Shown here in pieces: positions 1 through 12,416 of a stretch of 64,000 nucleotides of DNA. This DNA comes from Hyphomicrobiales bacterium. GTDB taxonomy: Bacteria; Pseudomonadota; Alphaproteobacteria; Rhizobiales; Phreatobacteraceae. The stretch lies in assembly GCA_017304475.1 (NCBI GenBank), contig JAFKKV010000015.1:1-64000 (forward strand). Reading direction: 5' to 3'. The stretch's first letter is position 1. Each line of letters opens with the position of its first letter. The notes under the pieces were generated by a model that searched no databases, was not told the origin of the DNA, and was given only the letters and a program-made list of their open reading frames with translations. Made by a program: the position numbers and the translations under genes.

Positions 1-156
1 CTCCCAGAGGGAGAGGGTGGCGCCGTCAGGCGCCGGGTGAGGGGCGTAGGCCCTCAGAACTGATCGCAATGCTCGTCGAGCAAAGAGCCCTCTCAGGAGA
101 TGGACGACCCCTCACCCGCCGGCTACGCCGGCACCCTCTCCCTCTGGGAGAGGGTT
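1..156. repeat. Palindromic intergenic repeat, family A, copy 1 (left end cut by window)
   Basis: The left arm reads CTCCC-N-GAGGGAGAGGGTGG, then a GGCGCC-GTCA-GGCGCC mini-hairpin and GGGTGAGGGG. The right arm repeats this inverted, ending CACCCTCTCCCTCTGGGAGAGGGTT. About 60 bp of unrelated sequence sits between the arms. The same element recurs at 8214, 40093, 47515 and 59023. No gene is supported between 1 and 370; apart from the repeat I see only GC-rich sequence leading to the small gene at 371. Confidence 0.85.
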
Positions 157-370
157 ATTTCGGTGCCTTCTCACGTTTTTTCTCCCCTCCGCGTCCTCAA
201 GCCTCCCGACATGCGCTATGGTCCCGTCATCCGCCTCGGCGGGTCGCGGCTGCGTGCCGTGATCGCCGGGACCACGGCGCCGCGCGAGCCTGCCCCTGTG
301 GCGCGGCTCGCTTCCCCACCATCGCCCGGGTCAGCCGCGCGCAACCCGACAGCCAGGAAGGCCGACGCCC

Positions 371-538
371 ATGGACATGCAGTTCAAGAAGAAGGTGCCG
401 CGCAAGAAGGAGCCGGTGCGCAATGTGACTTTGTCCGCCGAGGCCAAGAAGGCCTATGAGGATCTGCTGAAGCAGAAAGAGGAACGCGAGAAGAATTACA
501 CGAGCCATCTCGGCGGACCCGACCATAAGGGCCGCTGA
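371..538 (+). CDS. Small charged protein, 55 aa, unknown function
   Basis: I do not recognise this protein. The frame encodes 55 residues starting MDMQFKKKVPRKKEPVRN. It has a lysine/arginine-rich N-terminus, a predicted helical middle (LSAEAKKAYEDLLKQKEER) and a glycine/histidine-containing tail ending HKGR. There is no signal peptide or membrane segment, so it is probably cytoplasmic. The basic head with an acidic/basic helix would suit a nucleic-acid or ribosome-associated protein, but that is inference. No strong Shine-Dalgarno is visible. Third-position GC and amino-acid make-up look coding, and the frame ends 72 bp before the racemase-like gene on the same strand. Confidence 0.55.
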   Translation: MDMQFKKKVPRKKEPVRNVTLSAEAKKAYEDLLKQKEEREKNYTSHLGGPDHKGR

Positions 539-610
539 GCCGCCTCAGCCGCGCGGCTCTTCTCCCGACCACCGGCCGAACCACCGCCCGCCCAGCCCTG
601 CCGAGCCGCC

Positions 611-1351
611 ATGCGCCTGACCATCGTCAATCCGAACACCACGGCCTCGATGACCCGCGCCATCGGCGCGGCCGCCCGCGCCGCGGCGGCGCCCGGCACG
701 CTGATCGAGGCGGTCAATCCCGAGCACGGCCCCGCCTCGATCGAGGGCTATTACGACGAGGCCCTGTCGGTGCCGGGCCTGCTCGGCGAGATGCGGAAGG
801 CACCCGACGCCGACGCCTTCATCATTGCCTGTTTCGACGATACCGGGCTCGATGCCGCGCGCTCGCTCGTGCCGGTGCCGGTGATCGGCATCGGCGAGGC
901 GGCCATACACATGGCCATGCTGGTGGCCGGCAGGTTCACCGTGGTCACCACGCTCGCCGTGTCGGTGCCGGCGCTCGAGCACAATGTGCTGAAATACGGC
1001 TTCGCCCATCGCTGCGCGCGGGTGCGCGCCTGCGAGGTGCCGGTCCTGGCGCTGGAGGACCCGGCCTCGGGTGCCCGCGCCAAGATTTCGACCGAGATCG
1101 CCAGGGCCGTCGCCGAGGATCGCGCCGAGGCCATCGTGCTCGGCTGCGCCGGCATGGCGGATCTCGCGCGGAGCCTCGCCGAGGAGCACGGCCTGCCGGT
1201 CGTCGACGGCGTCGCGGCGGCGGTGAAACTGGCCGAAGGGCTGGTTTCACTTGGCCTCAGGACGTCGAAGATCGGCGGTTACGCCGCGCCGCGGGCGAAA
1301 AAAACCACGGCGACCACGGCCGACGAAGCGCCGCTGTCAACGCGCCGTTAA
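611..1351 (+). CDS. Asp/Glu/hydantoin racemase family protein
   Basis: This is a 246-residue cytoplasmic protein of the aspartate/glutamate/hydantoin racemase superfamily, which racemise or isomerise small acids through two opposed cysteines. The N-terminal NPNT strand (residues 7-10), ACFDDTGLDAAR with Cys74, and LGCAGM with Cys179 match the pair of half-site motifs that carry the catalytic cysteines. Length fits the hydantoin-racemase branch. The C-terminal 20 residues (KKTTATTADE region) are low-complexity and probably disordered. No hydantoinase or amidohydrolase gene lies nearby, so the substrate cannot be inferred from context; family membership is firm, the exact reaction is not. Confidence 0.85.
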   Translation: MRLTIVNPNTTASMTRAIGAAARAAAAPGTLIEAVNPEHGPASIEGYYDEALSVPGLLGEMRKAPDADAFIIACFDDTGLDAARSLVPVPVIGIGEAAIHMAMLVAGRFTVVTTLAVSVPALEHNVLKYGFAHRCARVRACEVPVLALEDPASGARAKISTEIARAVAEDRAEAIVLGCAGMADLARSLAEEHGLPVVDGVAAAVKLAEGLVSLGLRTSKIGGYAAPRAKKTTATTADEAPLSTRR

Positions 1352-1445
1352 GTGTCAGCGCATAGAACATGGAGCCTAAACGGGTCCGGCGGGAAAAGGC
1401 TCCTGTCGGACGTTTTCGTCTCGGACCGCTTCGACCTGGCCAACC

Positions 1446-1802
1446 ATGAGTGAACGCCGTATCGCACCGCGATCCCGCACATTCTGGAAGGGAACGATCC
1501 TGTTCCCCGGCGGCTTGCGCTCGGTCGAATGCACCGTCCGCAATTTCTCCGAGACCGGCGCGCGGCTCGACTGCGGCTCGACGCTCGATATTCCCGACCA
1601 TTTCGAACTGAAGATCCCGCAGCGTGGCGCCTCGTTCAAATGTCAGGTCGCCTGGCGGCGCGGCAACGAGATCGGCGCCCATTTCATCGCCGAGCAGGCC
1701 GTCGGCGAGGTCACCGCGATCAACGAGAAGCTCAAGGCGCTGGCGGCGCAGAACAAGAAGCTGCTGCGCCAGATGAACGACCGCGACGCCGAGACGCTCT
1801 GA
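1446..1802 (+). CDS. PilZ domain protein
   Basis: A 118-residue single-domain PilZ protein, a family that binds cyclic di-GMP. The N-terminal arginine cluster (ERRIAPRSR, residues 3-11) and the NFSETGA motif (33-39, the [D/N]xSxxG element) are the two recognised c-di-GMP contacts, and both are present. A short charged C-terminal helix (about residues 85-115, rich in K/Q/N/R) follows the beta barrel and could mediate dimer or partner binding. There is no attached output domain, so it probably acts as a free adaptor. It stands alone: no flagellar, cellulose or GGDEF gene is close. Confidence 0.88.
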   Translation: MSERRIAPRSRTFWKGTILFPGGLRSVECTVRNFSETGARLDCGSTLDIPDHFELKIPQRGASFKCQVAWRRGNEIGAHFIAEQAVGEVTAINEKLKALAAQNKKLLRQMNDRDAETL

Positions 1803-1946
1803 CGCGGGCGGTTTTCCGGCGACATGGCACCCGGCGAACTGGTATCTGTCGCGCCGGCCGCCGCAGGAACCTCGCCGCATGCCTCTCCGAGCCTCGCCGG
1901 GCGCATATGCCGGCCGTGACCTCTCCCCTCGCCACGGGCGGCAGCC

Positions 1947-2519
1947 GTGAGCGCCTATGCGGCGATCGAGCGCTTCGCCCTGGCCGCGACGCCCATGCGG
2001 CTGGCGCTGGCGCTCGCGGCAACGCTCATGGCCTTCATCGTGAACGCCTATGTCAACGCCGATATCGAACATCTGCTGCGCGGGCACGCCTGCAGCCTGA
2101 TCGAATGCCTGTCGCAATCCCGGCCCGAGACGCGCCAGGCCGGCTATACCGCGGAGGATTTCCGCGTCTTCCTCGGCCAGATCGGCCCCTTGCGCGGCCA
2201 GGCGCTGTGGGCGCTCCTCGCCGACCTGCCGCTGATCGCGGCGCTGGCGACCGCGCTGCTGACCGGCGCCGGCATGGCCGCCCGCGGCCTGCCGCTGTCG
2301 GCGCGCACCTTCCGCCTGCTGTTCCTGCTGCCGCTCGCTTTCGCCGCGACCGACCTCGTCGAGGACGCGCTGCTGGCGCTCGCCTATGCCCGGTTCGTCG
2401 ATACCAGCGCCCTCGTGCCCTGGGCCTCGTCGCTGAAATTCGCGCTCATCGCCGCCAGCGCCGTCACCAGCCTGCTCCTCGGCCTCGCCCGCCCCGCGCT
2501 CGGCCAGCCGCCGGAGTGA
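1947..2519 (+). CDS. Four-helix integral membrane protein, unknown function
   Basis: A 190-residue protein I cannot assign to a named family. Hydrophobic segments lie at about residues 17-38, 87-108, 121-143 and 157-176, giving a probable four-helix inner-membrane protein. A soluble loop between helices 1 and 2 contains two cysteines (HACSLIEC) that could form a disulfide if periplasmic. The C-terminus is short and proline-rich. No operon partner is evident: the PilZ gene ends 144 bp upstream and a family B repeat follows 66 bp downstream. Confidence 0.7.
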   Translation: MSAYAAIERFALAATPMRLALALAATLMAFIVNAYVNADIEHLLRGHACSLIECLSQSRPETRQAGYTAEDFRVFLGQIGPLRGQALWALLADLPLIAALATALLTGAGMAARGLPLSARTFRLLFLLPLAFAATDLVEDALLALAYARFVDTSALVPWASSLKFALIAASAVTSLLLGLARPALGQPPE

Positions 2520-2585
2520 GAGGCGAGGAGCAAGAGACCGGCGCGAGGGCTCCGACACGATGGAGCACGCTCGCGAACCACGATA

Positions 2586-2762
2586 CGTCACCCCCGGCGA
2601 GCCAGAGCAGAAGCCCTTGCTTCTGCGGAGGCGAGGGAAGGGGGTCCAGGAGTCGCTTGGCCGCGATCTGAGCGCATGGCGTCGCGCTGATTTCGCCGCG
2701 TCAAACGATTTGCCCCGCAACCCCTGGACCCCCTTCCCTCGCTTCGCTCGCCGGGGGTGACG
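2586..2762. repeat. Palindromic intergenic repeat, family B, copy 1
   Basis: Inverted arms beginning CGTCACCCCCGGCGAGC and ending GCTCGCCGGGGGTGACG flank a unique centre of about 60 bp. The inner parts of the arms carry AGGGAAGGGGGTCCAGG and its complement. The left arm is interrupted at 2607-2626 by a mini-hairpin (GCAGAAGC-CCTT-GCTTCTGC) that the right arm lacks. Related copies are at 36119 (no insertion) and 51787 (same insertion). Confidence 0.85.
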
Positions 2763-2807
2763 TAGAGGTTCACGTGCACCCCGAAACTCTCGGTGCCCAA
2801 TCCAAGC

Positions 2808-3440
2808 TCAACGCTTACCCCCACCCATTGCGGCCGGCAGTCCGCGCAGCATGGCGCCGACGCCGAGATCGAGCATTCGCTCGGCATCGACGAGGTCCCG
2901 CGGGCGGGCGACGGAACCCGGTGCGGACAGGCCGGCGAGGCCATGGGTCAGCGCGAAGACCAGGATGGCCGCGGTGCGTACCGTCTCCGGGTCGTCGACG
3001 CCCAGCGCCCGGCCGACCGCCTTGCGCAGCATGGCGAAGCCCGGGTCCTCGGCCGTCGATGTCGCCTCCTCCGCCGCCATGCCGGTATTGAACATGGCGG
3101 CATAATAGGCCGGCTCTTCGCGGGCGAAGGCGAGATAGGCCCGTCCCATGGCGTTGAACCCGGACACCCCGCCGCCGGCCGCGGCCGTGCCCAGCCGCTC
3201 GCCGAGCGCCGCGAAACCGAGATGCGCGACCTCGCGCAGCAGGCTCTGGCGGTCCTTGAAATGCCGGTAGGGCGCCGCAGGCGAAACACCGGCGAGCTTG
3301 GCCGCGTCCGACAGGGTGAAGCCAGCCGGCCCACGCTCGGCGATCAGCCGCCGCGCCGCCTCGATCAGCGCTTCCCTGAGATTGCCGTGATGATAGCCGC
3401 GCCGCGCGGCGAGGTTGGAAACGGGAGGACGGGAGGCCAT
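2808..3440 (-). CDS. TetR-family transcriptional regulator (TetR_C WHG type)
   Basis: From the ATG at 3440 this is a 210-residue TetR-type repressor. The N-terminal helix-turn-helix spans about residues 15-62: RRGYHHGNLREALIEAA, then FTLSDAAKLAGVSPAAPYRHF as the recognition region. The C-terminal ligand domain resembles the WHG subgroup common in alphaproteobacteria. An upstream in-frame start exists (3476) but would run over the candidate operator, so MASRPP is preferred. It is divergent from the SDR gene at 3611, which it probably controls along with itself. The ligand is unknown. Confidence 0.85.
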   Translation of the reverse strand: MASRPPVSNLAARRGYHHGNLREALIEAARRLIAERGPAGFTLSDAAKLAGVSPAAPYRHFKDRQSLLREVAHLGFAALGERLGTAAAGGGVSGFNAMGRAYLAFAREEPAYYAAMFNTGMAAEEATSTAEDPGFAMLRKAVGRALGVDDPETVRTAAILVFALTHGLAGLSAPGSVARPRDLVDAERMLDLGVGAMLRGLPAAMGGGKR

Positions 3441-3457
3441 GTGAATAGCCGTGACAT

Positions 3458-3476
3458 TTGACGGCGGGCCGGTCAA
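3458..3476. promoter_or_regulatory. Candidate TetR operator, TTGAC-N9-GTCAA
   Basis: A 19-bp imperfect palindrome with TTGAC and GTCAA half-sites lies in the 170-bp gap between the divergent TetR and SDR genes, 18 bp before the TetR start. Each half could also serve as a -35 element. Position fits autoregulation; the link is inferred from location only. Confidence 0.35.
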
Positions 3477-3610
3477 GGCACCGGGCGTGGATCGCGGCCT
3501 CGAAATGCCAAGGACATGACGCCTGAAAATTTTGTGACTTGGCTTACGGCCGCCGGCGGCCCCTGATGGCCCGCCTCGCGATTCCCACAGACCTCCGGAA
3601 GGACATCATC

Positions 3611-4312
3611 ATGCGCGCCGTTCTCGTCACTGGCGGCAACCGTGGCATCGGCCTGGCTTTGGTCCAGGCCTTTCTCGACCGGGGCGACCGGGTCGTCGCC
3701 ACCGCCCGCGATCCGGCCAAGGCCGCCGAACTCAACGCCAAGGCCGCCCAGGCGCCGGAGCGGCTCGCCGTGGTCGCGCTCGATGTCGCGAACCCGGCCT
3801 CGGTCGCCGGCCTCGCCGGGCGGCTGACCGGAGCGGGGGTGACCGCGCTCGACGTGCTGGTCAACAATGCCGGCATCATCGGCCCGGCGCGCCAGTCGAC
3901 CCTGGACATGGATTTCGACGGCTTCGCCGAAACGCTCGCGATCAATACGCTCGGGCCGCTGCGGGTGGTCCAGGCCGTGCTGCCGCTCCTGAAGGCCGGC
4001 CGCGATGCCAAGATCCTGACGATTACCAGCGCCATGGGCTCGATGAGCCACACGACCTCGGACCGGATCGCCTATCGCACCTCCAAGGCCGCGGTGAACA
4101 AGCTGATGCAGGGGCTCGGCACCGACCTGGCGCCGCAGGGCATCGCGGTGGCCGTCGCCCATCCCGGCTGGGTCCGTACCGACATGGGTGGCCAGGCGGC
4201 CGCCGTCGCACCGGCCGACAGCGCCGCGGGACTGGTCGGGCTGATCGACCGCATGGCCGTGGGCGAGCCCTGCTCGTTCCACGACTGGTCGGGCCGCGCC
4301 GTACCATGGTAA
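3611..4312 (+). CDS. Short-chain dehydrogenase/reductase (SDR)
   Basis: A 233-residue classical SDR, an NAD(P)-dependent oxidoreductase acting in the cytoplasm. Starting at the ATG at 3611 (MRAVLVTGGNRGIG) puts the cofactor motif TGGNRGIG at residues 7-14, NNAG at 85-88, Asn112, Ser140 and the YxxxK pair Tyr155/Lys159 in the expected order. Longer in-frame starts at 3539 and 3566 would add about 24 residues with no family similarity. The HPGWVRTDMGG segment resembles the carbonyl-reductase-like branch. It is divergent from a TetR gene, suggesting induction by a small substrate; the substrate is not identifiable. Confidence 0.88.
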   Translation: MRAVLVTGGNRGIGLALVQAFLDRGDRVVATARDPAKAAELNAKAAQAPERLAVVALDVANPASVAGLAGRLTGAGVTALDVLVNNAGIIGPARQSTLDMDFDGFAETLAINTLGPLRVVQAVLPLLKAGRDAKILTITSAMGSMSHTTSDRIAYRTSKAAVNKLMQGLGTDLAPQGIAVAVAHPGWVRTDMGGQAAAVAPADSAAGLVGLIDRMAVGEPCSFHDWSGRAVPW

Positions 4313-4505
4313 CCCATAGGACACCTGATAGGACAGGACGCTTCACCTATCATCCACAGCCCCGCCAGGTAAATTCGCCTGACTTGTCAAAGCGGTCCGC
4401 GGCAAATGCCGCCGCGGCCCGCGAAACCCGCATAAAATCCGCTTTTCAAAGCTTGCGCGGATTGTCTAGCCTCGTTTTTCGCGGTTCCTGAATGGGAGGT
4501 CAGCC

Positions 4506-4589
4506 GTGGAACTCGTCCGACAGGTGAACGTCGTCGCCGTCTGTGCCGCATTCGCGTTTTTCGGAGCCATTCTGTTCGGCGCCTTCTGA
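4506..4589 (+). CDS. 27-aa single-span membrane peptide
   Basis: A GTG-started 27-residue frame. A GGGAGG Shine-Dalgarno at 4494-4499 sits 6 nt before the start, the best ribosome site in this stretch. The peptide begins VELVRQVNVVAVCAAF and continues as one hydrophobic helix to the C-terminus (FFGAILFGAF), so it is probably a small inner-membrane protein with an N-terminal Glu/Arg anchor. A Rho-independent terminator at 4658 lies 69 bp downstream, suggesting a monocistronic short mRNA. I cannot assign a family; function unknown. It could alternatively be a leader peptide, but no regulated gene follows before the terminator. Confidence 0.6.
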   Translation: MELVRQVNVVAVCAAFAFFGAILFGAF

Positions 4590-4657
4590 TCCGGCTCACC
4601 TTGGGTCAGGCGTATGCGCCGCCAGCGACGCAACATGGCTTGCTCGATCCAACTCCC

Positions 4658-4680
4658 GCCGGGCACCCGCCCGGCTTTTT
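4658..4680 (+). terminator. Rho-independent terminator
   Basis: Stem GCCGGGC / GCCCGGC (7 bp) with an ACCC loop is followed directly by five T. It closes the transcript of the 27-aa membrane peptide. The rest of the 4590-4901 gap holds an AT-richer stretch at about 4735-4800, including TTGACG at 4773, probably the promoter region of the DUF2865 gene; no other gene is supported there. Confidence 0.8.
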
Positions 4681-4901
4681 CTTGGCCGCGCCCCGGTCGA
4701 GCCGTCGCGACAAGGCGGCGTTTACAGGGAGCGCGTTACAACCTTTTGGCGAATTCGGTCGAAATTTCACAATTGACGACATCGGACTGCAACAGTCCTA
4801 TGCGACATGCCACCATGCGAAATGGCGACCTGACTTTTCAGGACGTTTCCCCTGCAAGAGATCGATGCCGACCGACGGACCAGGTGCTGAGGTAGGGTTT
4901 C

Positions 4902-5864
4902 ATGATGGCTCGGGTTTCCTGGATCGCGACGGCACTGTCGGGCTGTCTTCTGTTCGCGACCGCCCCCTCGCCGGCCGTGGCCCAGGACAACGACCAGATC
5001 TACGCGGTGATCCGGCGCGACGCCGAATTGCGCGCGGCGCGGCGCGGTGAAACCGGCCAGTCCGCCCCGCGCAACTTCGCCCTGCCCGGTTTCGCGCTGT
5101 TCGGCGCCCGCCGCGACGTGCCCGAGATCACGGTGCGCCCGCATGACGGCGCGGGCCGGCCCGGCCAGGCCTCCGCCGGCCAGCGACCGGGCCAGGGCGG
5201 CAATTTCCGCATGCCGGGCGGCACGCGCGCCTATTGCGTCAGGCTCTGCGACGGCTTTTTCTTCCCGGCTCCGGCCGGCAGCGGCGACGGCCATGCCGGC
5301 CAGCAGGCGACCTGCAACAGCCTTTGCCCGGGCGCCGAGGTGGCGCTCTATTCGGTCCGCGGCGGCGGCACCATCGAAGAGGCCAGCGGACCGCGCGGCC
5401 AGACCTATGCGCGGCTCGCCACCGCCTTCCGCTATCGCGAGAAGGCGGATGCCACCTGCACCTGTTCTGGCCTGGCGACCAATGGGCTCGCCCGCCTGCC
5501 GATCACCCATGATTTCACGCTGCGGGCCGGCGATGTCGTGGTCACCGACAACGGTGTCCGGGTCTTCGCCGGGTCTTCGCGCTTCCCCTATCGCCAGGCC
5601 GACTTCGTCGATGCCCGGTCCTATGGCCGGCTGCCGGCCGACATGCGACGCCGGGTGATCGAGATCCAGGCCGGCATCCATGCCCGCGACACCGGCGCCG
5701 TGGCGCCCGTCGCCCGCATCCAAGGCCATGCCGGCGGCACCGCGGCGCGGCGCGCCGGCATGGCCGATGCCGCGGCCTCGCTGCCGCTCTCGGCCGGCAC
5801 CACCTCGACCGAGGGCGTGCGGATTCTCGACATCAGCCGGCGCACCGACACCAGCATTCGCTAG
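4902..5864 (+). CDS. DUF2865 family secreted protein
   Basis: A 320-residue exported protein of the DUF2865 family, found in Hyphomicrobiales and of unknown function. Residues 1-27 form a signal peptide (hydrophobic core, cleavage near AVA-QD). The conserved core starts at YCVRLCDGFFFP (Cys112, Cys116), continues with CNSLCPGAEVALYS (Cys138, Cys142), an IEEASG segment, and CTCS (Cys186, Cys188). Six cysteines in three closely spaced pairs suggest disulfides in the periplasm. The region 75-105 is glycine/proline-rich linker and the C-terminal 60 residues are variable. It has its own upstream spacer and no clear operon partner. Confidence 0.85.
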   Translation: MMARVSWIATALSGCLLFATAPSPAVAQDNDQIYAVIRRDAELRAARRGETGQSAPRNFALPGFALFGARRDVPEITVRPHDGAGRPGQASAGQRPGQGGNFRMPGGTRAYCVRLCDGFFFPAPAGSGDGHAGQQATCNSLCPGAEVALYSVRGGGTIEEASGPRGQTYARLATAFRYREKADATCTCSGLATNGLARLPITHDFTLRAGDVVVTDNGVRVFAGSSRFPYRQADFVDARSYGRLPADMRRRVIEIQAGIHARDTGAVAPVARIQGHAGGTAARRAGMADAAASLPLSAGTTSTEGVRILDISRRTDTSIR

Positions 5865-6183
5865 GAAAAGGCAGGCCGGGCGGGACCGCCCGGATGCGTC
5901 CGCCCTGCCCTGCCCGCCAAGGCGCGCGGGATAGGCCTTTCGTGCCCTTGCGCCGGCGGGCGACAATGCCCAATTCGAGCCGGGCCTGCGGCGATTTGCG
6001 GCTTTTCTGCGATGGCCAGTTGATCACCAACCGTGCAATGCTGTATGAGGCGCGCCGCAACGAGGCAGCGCGACAGCCGATCGATGGATCGGCGAAAGGT
6101 GAACCACGGGGACCTCGATCCGCGCTTGAAGCCTGTGTCATACGGGGCCGGATGAAACATCCGACCGTCTCAAGGTCTTATCC
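5865..6183. other. 319-bp intergenic spacer upstream of kup
   Basis: Contains a GC hairpin just after the DUF2865 stop (CCGGGCGG-GA-CCGCCCGG, 5876-5893) without a T-run. A weak promoter-like pair TTGATC / TATGAG (18-bp spacing, about 6018-6047) may serve kup. An open frame crosses this spacer into kup in another frame but lacks coding support. No riboswitch or RNA gene recognised. Confidence 0.4.
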
Positions 6184-8163
6184 ATGGCAAACGAAACGGC
6201 GGCAGCCGGCAGCATGGTTCCGGCGGATGCCGGCAACCCGGCAAAGGCGCCCGAGGCGATCAACGGCGGTGGAACCGAAACCTCCGGTCACGTGCCGCAG
6301 GCGAGTTTCGCCGCGCTGTTCGTCGGCTCGATCGGCGTCGTCTATGGCGACATCGGCACCAGCCCGCTCTATGCGTTTCGCGAAGCGCTCGGCGGCGCGC
6401 TCGGCCACGGCCGGATGGCCGGCGCCATCCCGCGCGAGACCGTGCTCGGCGTGCTCTCGCTGATCCTCTGGGCGCTGATCATCCTGGTCACCGTCAAATA
6501 TGTGCTGATCCTGCTGCGCGCCGACAACGAAGGCGAAGGCGGCACGCTGACCTTGATGGCGCTCGCCCAGAAGGCGCTCGGCCGCGGCCGCACCTTCATC
6601 GTGGTCATGGGCGTGATCGGCGCGGCGCTGTTCTATGGCGACGCCGCCATCACGCCGGCCATTTCCGTGCTGTCGGCGCTCGAAGGCCTGAAGCTCGTGA
6701 CCCCGGTCTTCGACCCCTATATCCTGCCGATCACCACCGTGGTGATCGTGCTGTTCTTCGCGGTCCAGAGCCATGGCACCGCCCATGTCGCGCGCTTCTT
6801 CGGGCCGATCATGATGACCTGGTTCATCTGCATCGGGCTCGCCGGCCTGATCCATATCCGCGACGACCTCGGCGTGTTCTGGGCCTTCAACCCGGTCCAC
6901 GGCGTGCATTTCCTCCTGACCCACGGCACGCTTGGCCTGGTGGCGCTCGGCGCGGTGTTCCTGGCGGTCTCCGGCTGCGAGGCGCTGTTCGCCGATCTCG
7001 GCCATTTCGGCCGCCGGCCGATCCAGAACGCCTGGCTCGGCGTGGTCTTTCCGTCGCTGACGCTCAATTATCTCGGCCAGGGCGCCATGGTGCTGGCCGA
7101 CCCCACCACCGTCGAGAACCCGTTCTTCCTGCTGGTGCCGAGCTGGGGCCTCCTGCCCATGGTCATCCTGGCGACGCTGGCCACCATCATCGCCAGCCAG
7201 GCGGTGCTGACCGGCGCCTTCTCGCTGTCGCGCCAGGCGATCCAGCTCGGCCTGCTGCCGCGCCTGAAGGTGATGTACACCTCCGAGGAACATGCCGGGC
7301 AGATCTACCTGCCCTTCATCAACTGGATGCTGCTGGTCGCCGTGCTCATCCTGGTCCTGTCGTTCAAGACCTCGTCGCACCTGGCCTCCGCCTATGGCAT
7401 CGCGGTCAGCGGCACCATGGTGGTCACCTCGATCATGGCCTTCGTGGTGATCCGCCATGTCTGGAAGTGGAGCCTGCTCGCTACCGCCAGCCTGATCGTG
7501 CCCTTCCTGGTCATCGAATGGGTGTTCCTCGGCGCCAACCTCCTGAAGGTGCTCGAGGGCGGCTGGGTGCCGCTGATGTTCGGCGGCTCGATCATGTTCC
7601 TGATGCTGACCTGGCGCATGGGCACCCGGATCCTCGCCGACAAGACCCGGCGCATCGAGGTGCCGCTCGCCGACCTGATGAAGAGCTTCGAGAAGCGCCC
7701 GCCCCACCGGGTGCCGGGCACCGCGGTGTTCCTGACCTCGGAGCACGCCTATGCCCCGGCCTCGCTCCTGCACAACCTCAAGCACAACAAGGTGCTGCAC
7801 GAGCACAACGTGTTCCTGGCGGTGAAGAGCGTCGGCCTGCCGCGCGTGCCGGATGCCCAGCGCGTCTCCTACGAGAAGCTCAATGACAGCTTCTCCAAGC
7901 TTGTCATCAAGTTCGGCTATATGGAAACCCCGCATGTGCCGAAGGCGCTGATCGCCTGCAAGAAGATCGGCGTGAAGTTCGACATGATGTCGACCTCCTT
8001 CTTCCTGTCGAGGCGCCACCTGAAGGCCTCCGGCAAGCTCGGCATGCCGCTCTGGCAGGACTATGTGTTCATCGGCATGGCGGTGAACGCCAACTCCGCG
8101 ACCGACTATTTCCACCTGCCCACCGGGCGGGTGGTGGAGGTCGGCACGCAGGTGACGATCTGA
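6184..8163 (+). CDS. kup: KUP family potassium uptake transporter
   Basis: A 659-residue KUP/HAK/KT-type potassium:proton symporter of the inner membrane. A disordered N-terminal tail of about 40 residues precedes the signature [18 protein letters not shown] (residues 51-68). Roughly twelve membrane helices follow, through about residue 475, including [17 protein letters not shown] and the [13 protein letters not shown] segment. The last 180 residues form the cytoplasmic domain, rich in basic residues, ending VEVGTQVTI. Length is typical. It is monocistronic between an intergenic spacer and a family A repeat. Many Hyphomicrobiales carry several kup paralogues, so the number is not assigned. 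Confidence 0.95.
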   Translation: MANETAAAGSMVPADAGNPAKAPEAINGGGTETSGHVPQASFAALFVGSIGVVYGDIGTSPLYAFREALGGALGHGRMAGAIPRETVLGVLSLILWALIILVTVKYVLILLRADNEGEGGTLTLMALAQKALGRGRTFIVVMGVIGAALFYGDAAITPAISVLSALEGLKLVTPVFDPYILPITTVVIVLFFAVQSHGTAHVARFFGPIMMTWFICIGLAGLIHIRDDLGVFWAFNPVHGVHFLLTHGTLGLVALGAVFLAVSGCEALFADLGHFGRRPIQNAWLGVVFPSLTLNYLGQGAMVLADPTTVENPFFLLVPSWGLLPMVILATLATIIASQAVLTGAFSLSRQAIQLGLLPRLKVMYTSEEHAGQIYLPFINWMLLVAVLILVLSFKTSSHLASAYGIAVSGTMVVTSIMAFVVIRHVWKWSLLATASLIVPFLVIEWVFLGANLLKVLEGGWVPLMFGGSIMFLMLTWRMGTRILADKTRRIEVPLADLMKSFEKRPPHRVPGTAVFLTSEHAYAPASLLHNLKHNKVLHEHNVFLAVKSVGLPRVPDAQRVSYEKLNDSFSKLVIKFGYMETPHVPKALIACKKIGVKFDMMSTSFFLSRRHLKASGKLGMPLWQDYVFIGMAVNANSATDYFHLPTGRVVEVGTQVTI

Positions 8164-8213
8164 GGGTGTGAGGATTAAGCCTCTCCCGAAGGGAGCGCAC
8201 GCGACGCAAACTG

Positions 8214-8396
8214 ACCCTCTCCCAGAGGGAGAGGGTGGCGCCGTCAGGCGCCGGGTGAGGGGTCGTCCATCTCCGGATGGGGCCTCGCGCCTGGGTACTC
8301 ATCCCCTGAGCTCACGACACTTCAGCTGCAATTCTCAACGCTCACGCCCCTCACCCGGCAGCTGACGCTGCCACCCTCTCCCTATGGGAGAGGGTT
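8214..8396. repeat. Palindromic intergenic repeat, family A, copy 2
   Basis: Arms ACCCTCTCCC...GGAGAGGGT occur at both ends. The left tip hairpin is GGCGCC-GTCA-GGCGCC and the right tip is GGCAGC-TGAC-GCTGCC. A unique spacer of about 75 bp lies between them. It sits at the 3' end of kup, 50 bp after its stop, in the 424-bp gap between the convergent kup and metH genes. Confidence 0.88.
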
Positions 8397-8421
8397 ATCG
8401 CGCGATGCCCTTGCGTCCTAT

Positions 8422-8449
8422 ATGCAAATGAAAACCATTCGCATATACT
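8422..8449 (+). promoter_or_regulatory. Orphan Fur/Irr-like box with adjacent TATACT
   Basis: The inverted repeat ATGCAAATG-N5-CATTCGCAT (8 of 9 positions symmetric) resembles iron-regulator boxes. It is followed at once by TATACT (8444-8449), a good -10 element, so it looks like a repressible promoter reading rightward. No gene starts downstream: the next feature is the convergent metH end. See the findings for a small-RNA hypothesis. The regulator is inferred from similarity only. Confidence 0.4.
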
Positions 8450-8518
8450 TTCTCCGTGCCCCCATCGTGCGTGTCCGCCGGGGCACTCCCTGGAAAGAGC
8501 CGGCGGGCGCAAACGGAA

Positions 8519-8552
8519 CCGGCCGGGACATCATTCAAGATGTCCCGGCCGG
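8519..8552 (-). terminator. Strong hairpin downstream of metH, probable terminator
   Basis: Perfect 14-bp stem CCGGCCGGGACATC / GATGTCCCGGCCGG with a 6-nt loop, 35 bp beyond the metH stop. The T-run on the metH side is poor (TTCCGTTT), so termination may be partial. On the other strand it could end a rightward transcript from the box at 8422. Confidence 0.55.
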
Positions 8553-8587
8553 TCGAACTCCCTCAAAAACCCAGAACCCGAAACCGC

Positions 8588-12352
<3,765 letters not shown>

Positions 12353-12416
12353 AGCGGGCACTCGAAGCTCTGGAGGCACTAGAAGGCTGGCAGGACGGGG
12401 AGGCGCGAGGCGCCGG

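Noticed and set aside
5894..6463. Open frame across the kup start
   Set aside because: Overlaps the kup signature region in another frame, no ribosome site, no family resemblance.
6178..8115. Long frame antisense to kup
   Set aside because: His/Gln/Asp-rich shadow; kup on the other strand is complete and conserved.
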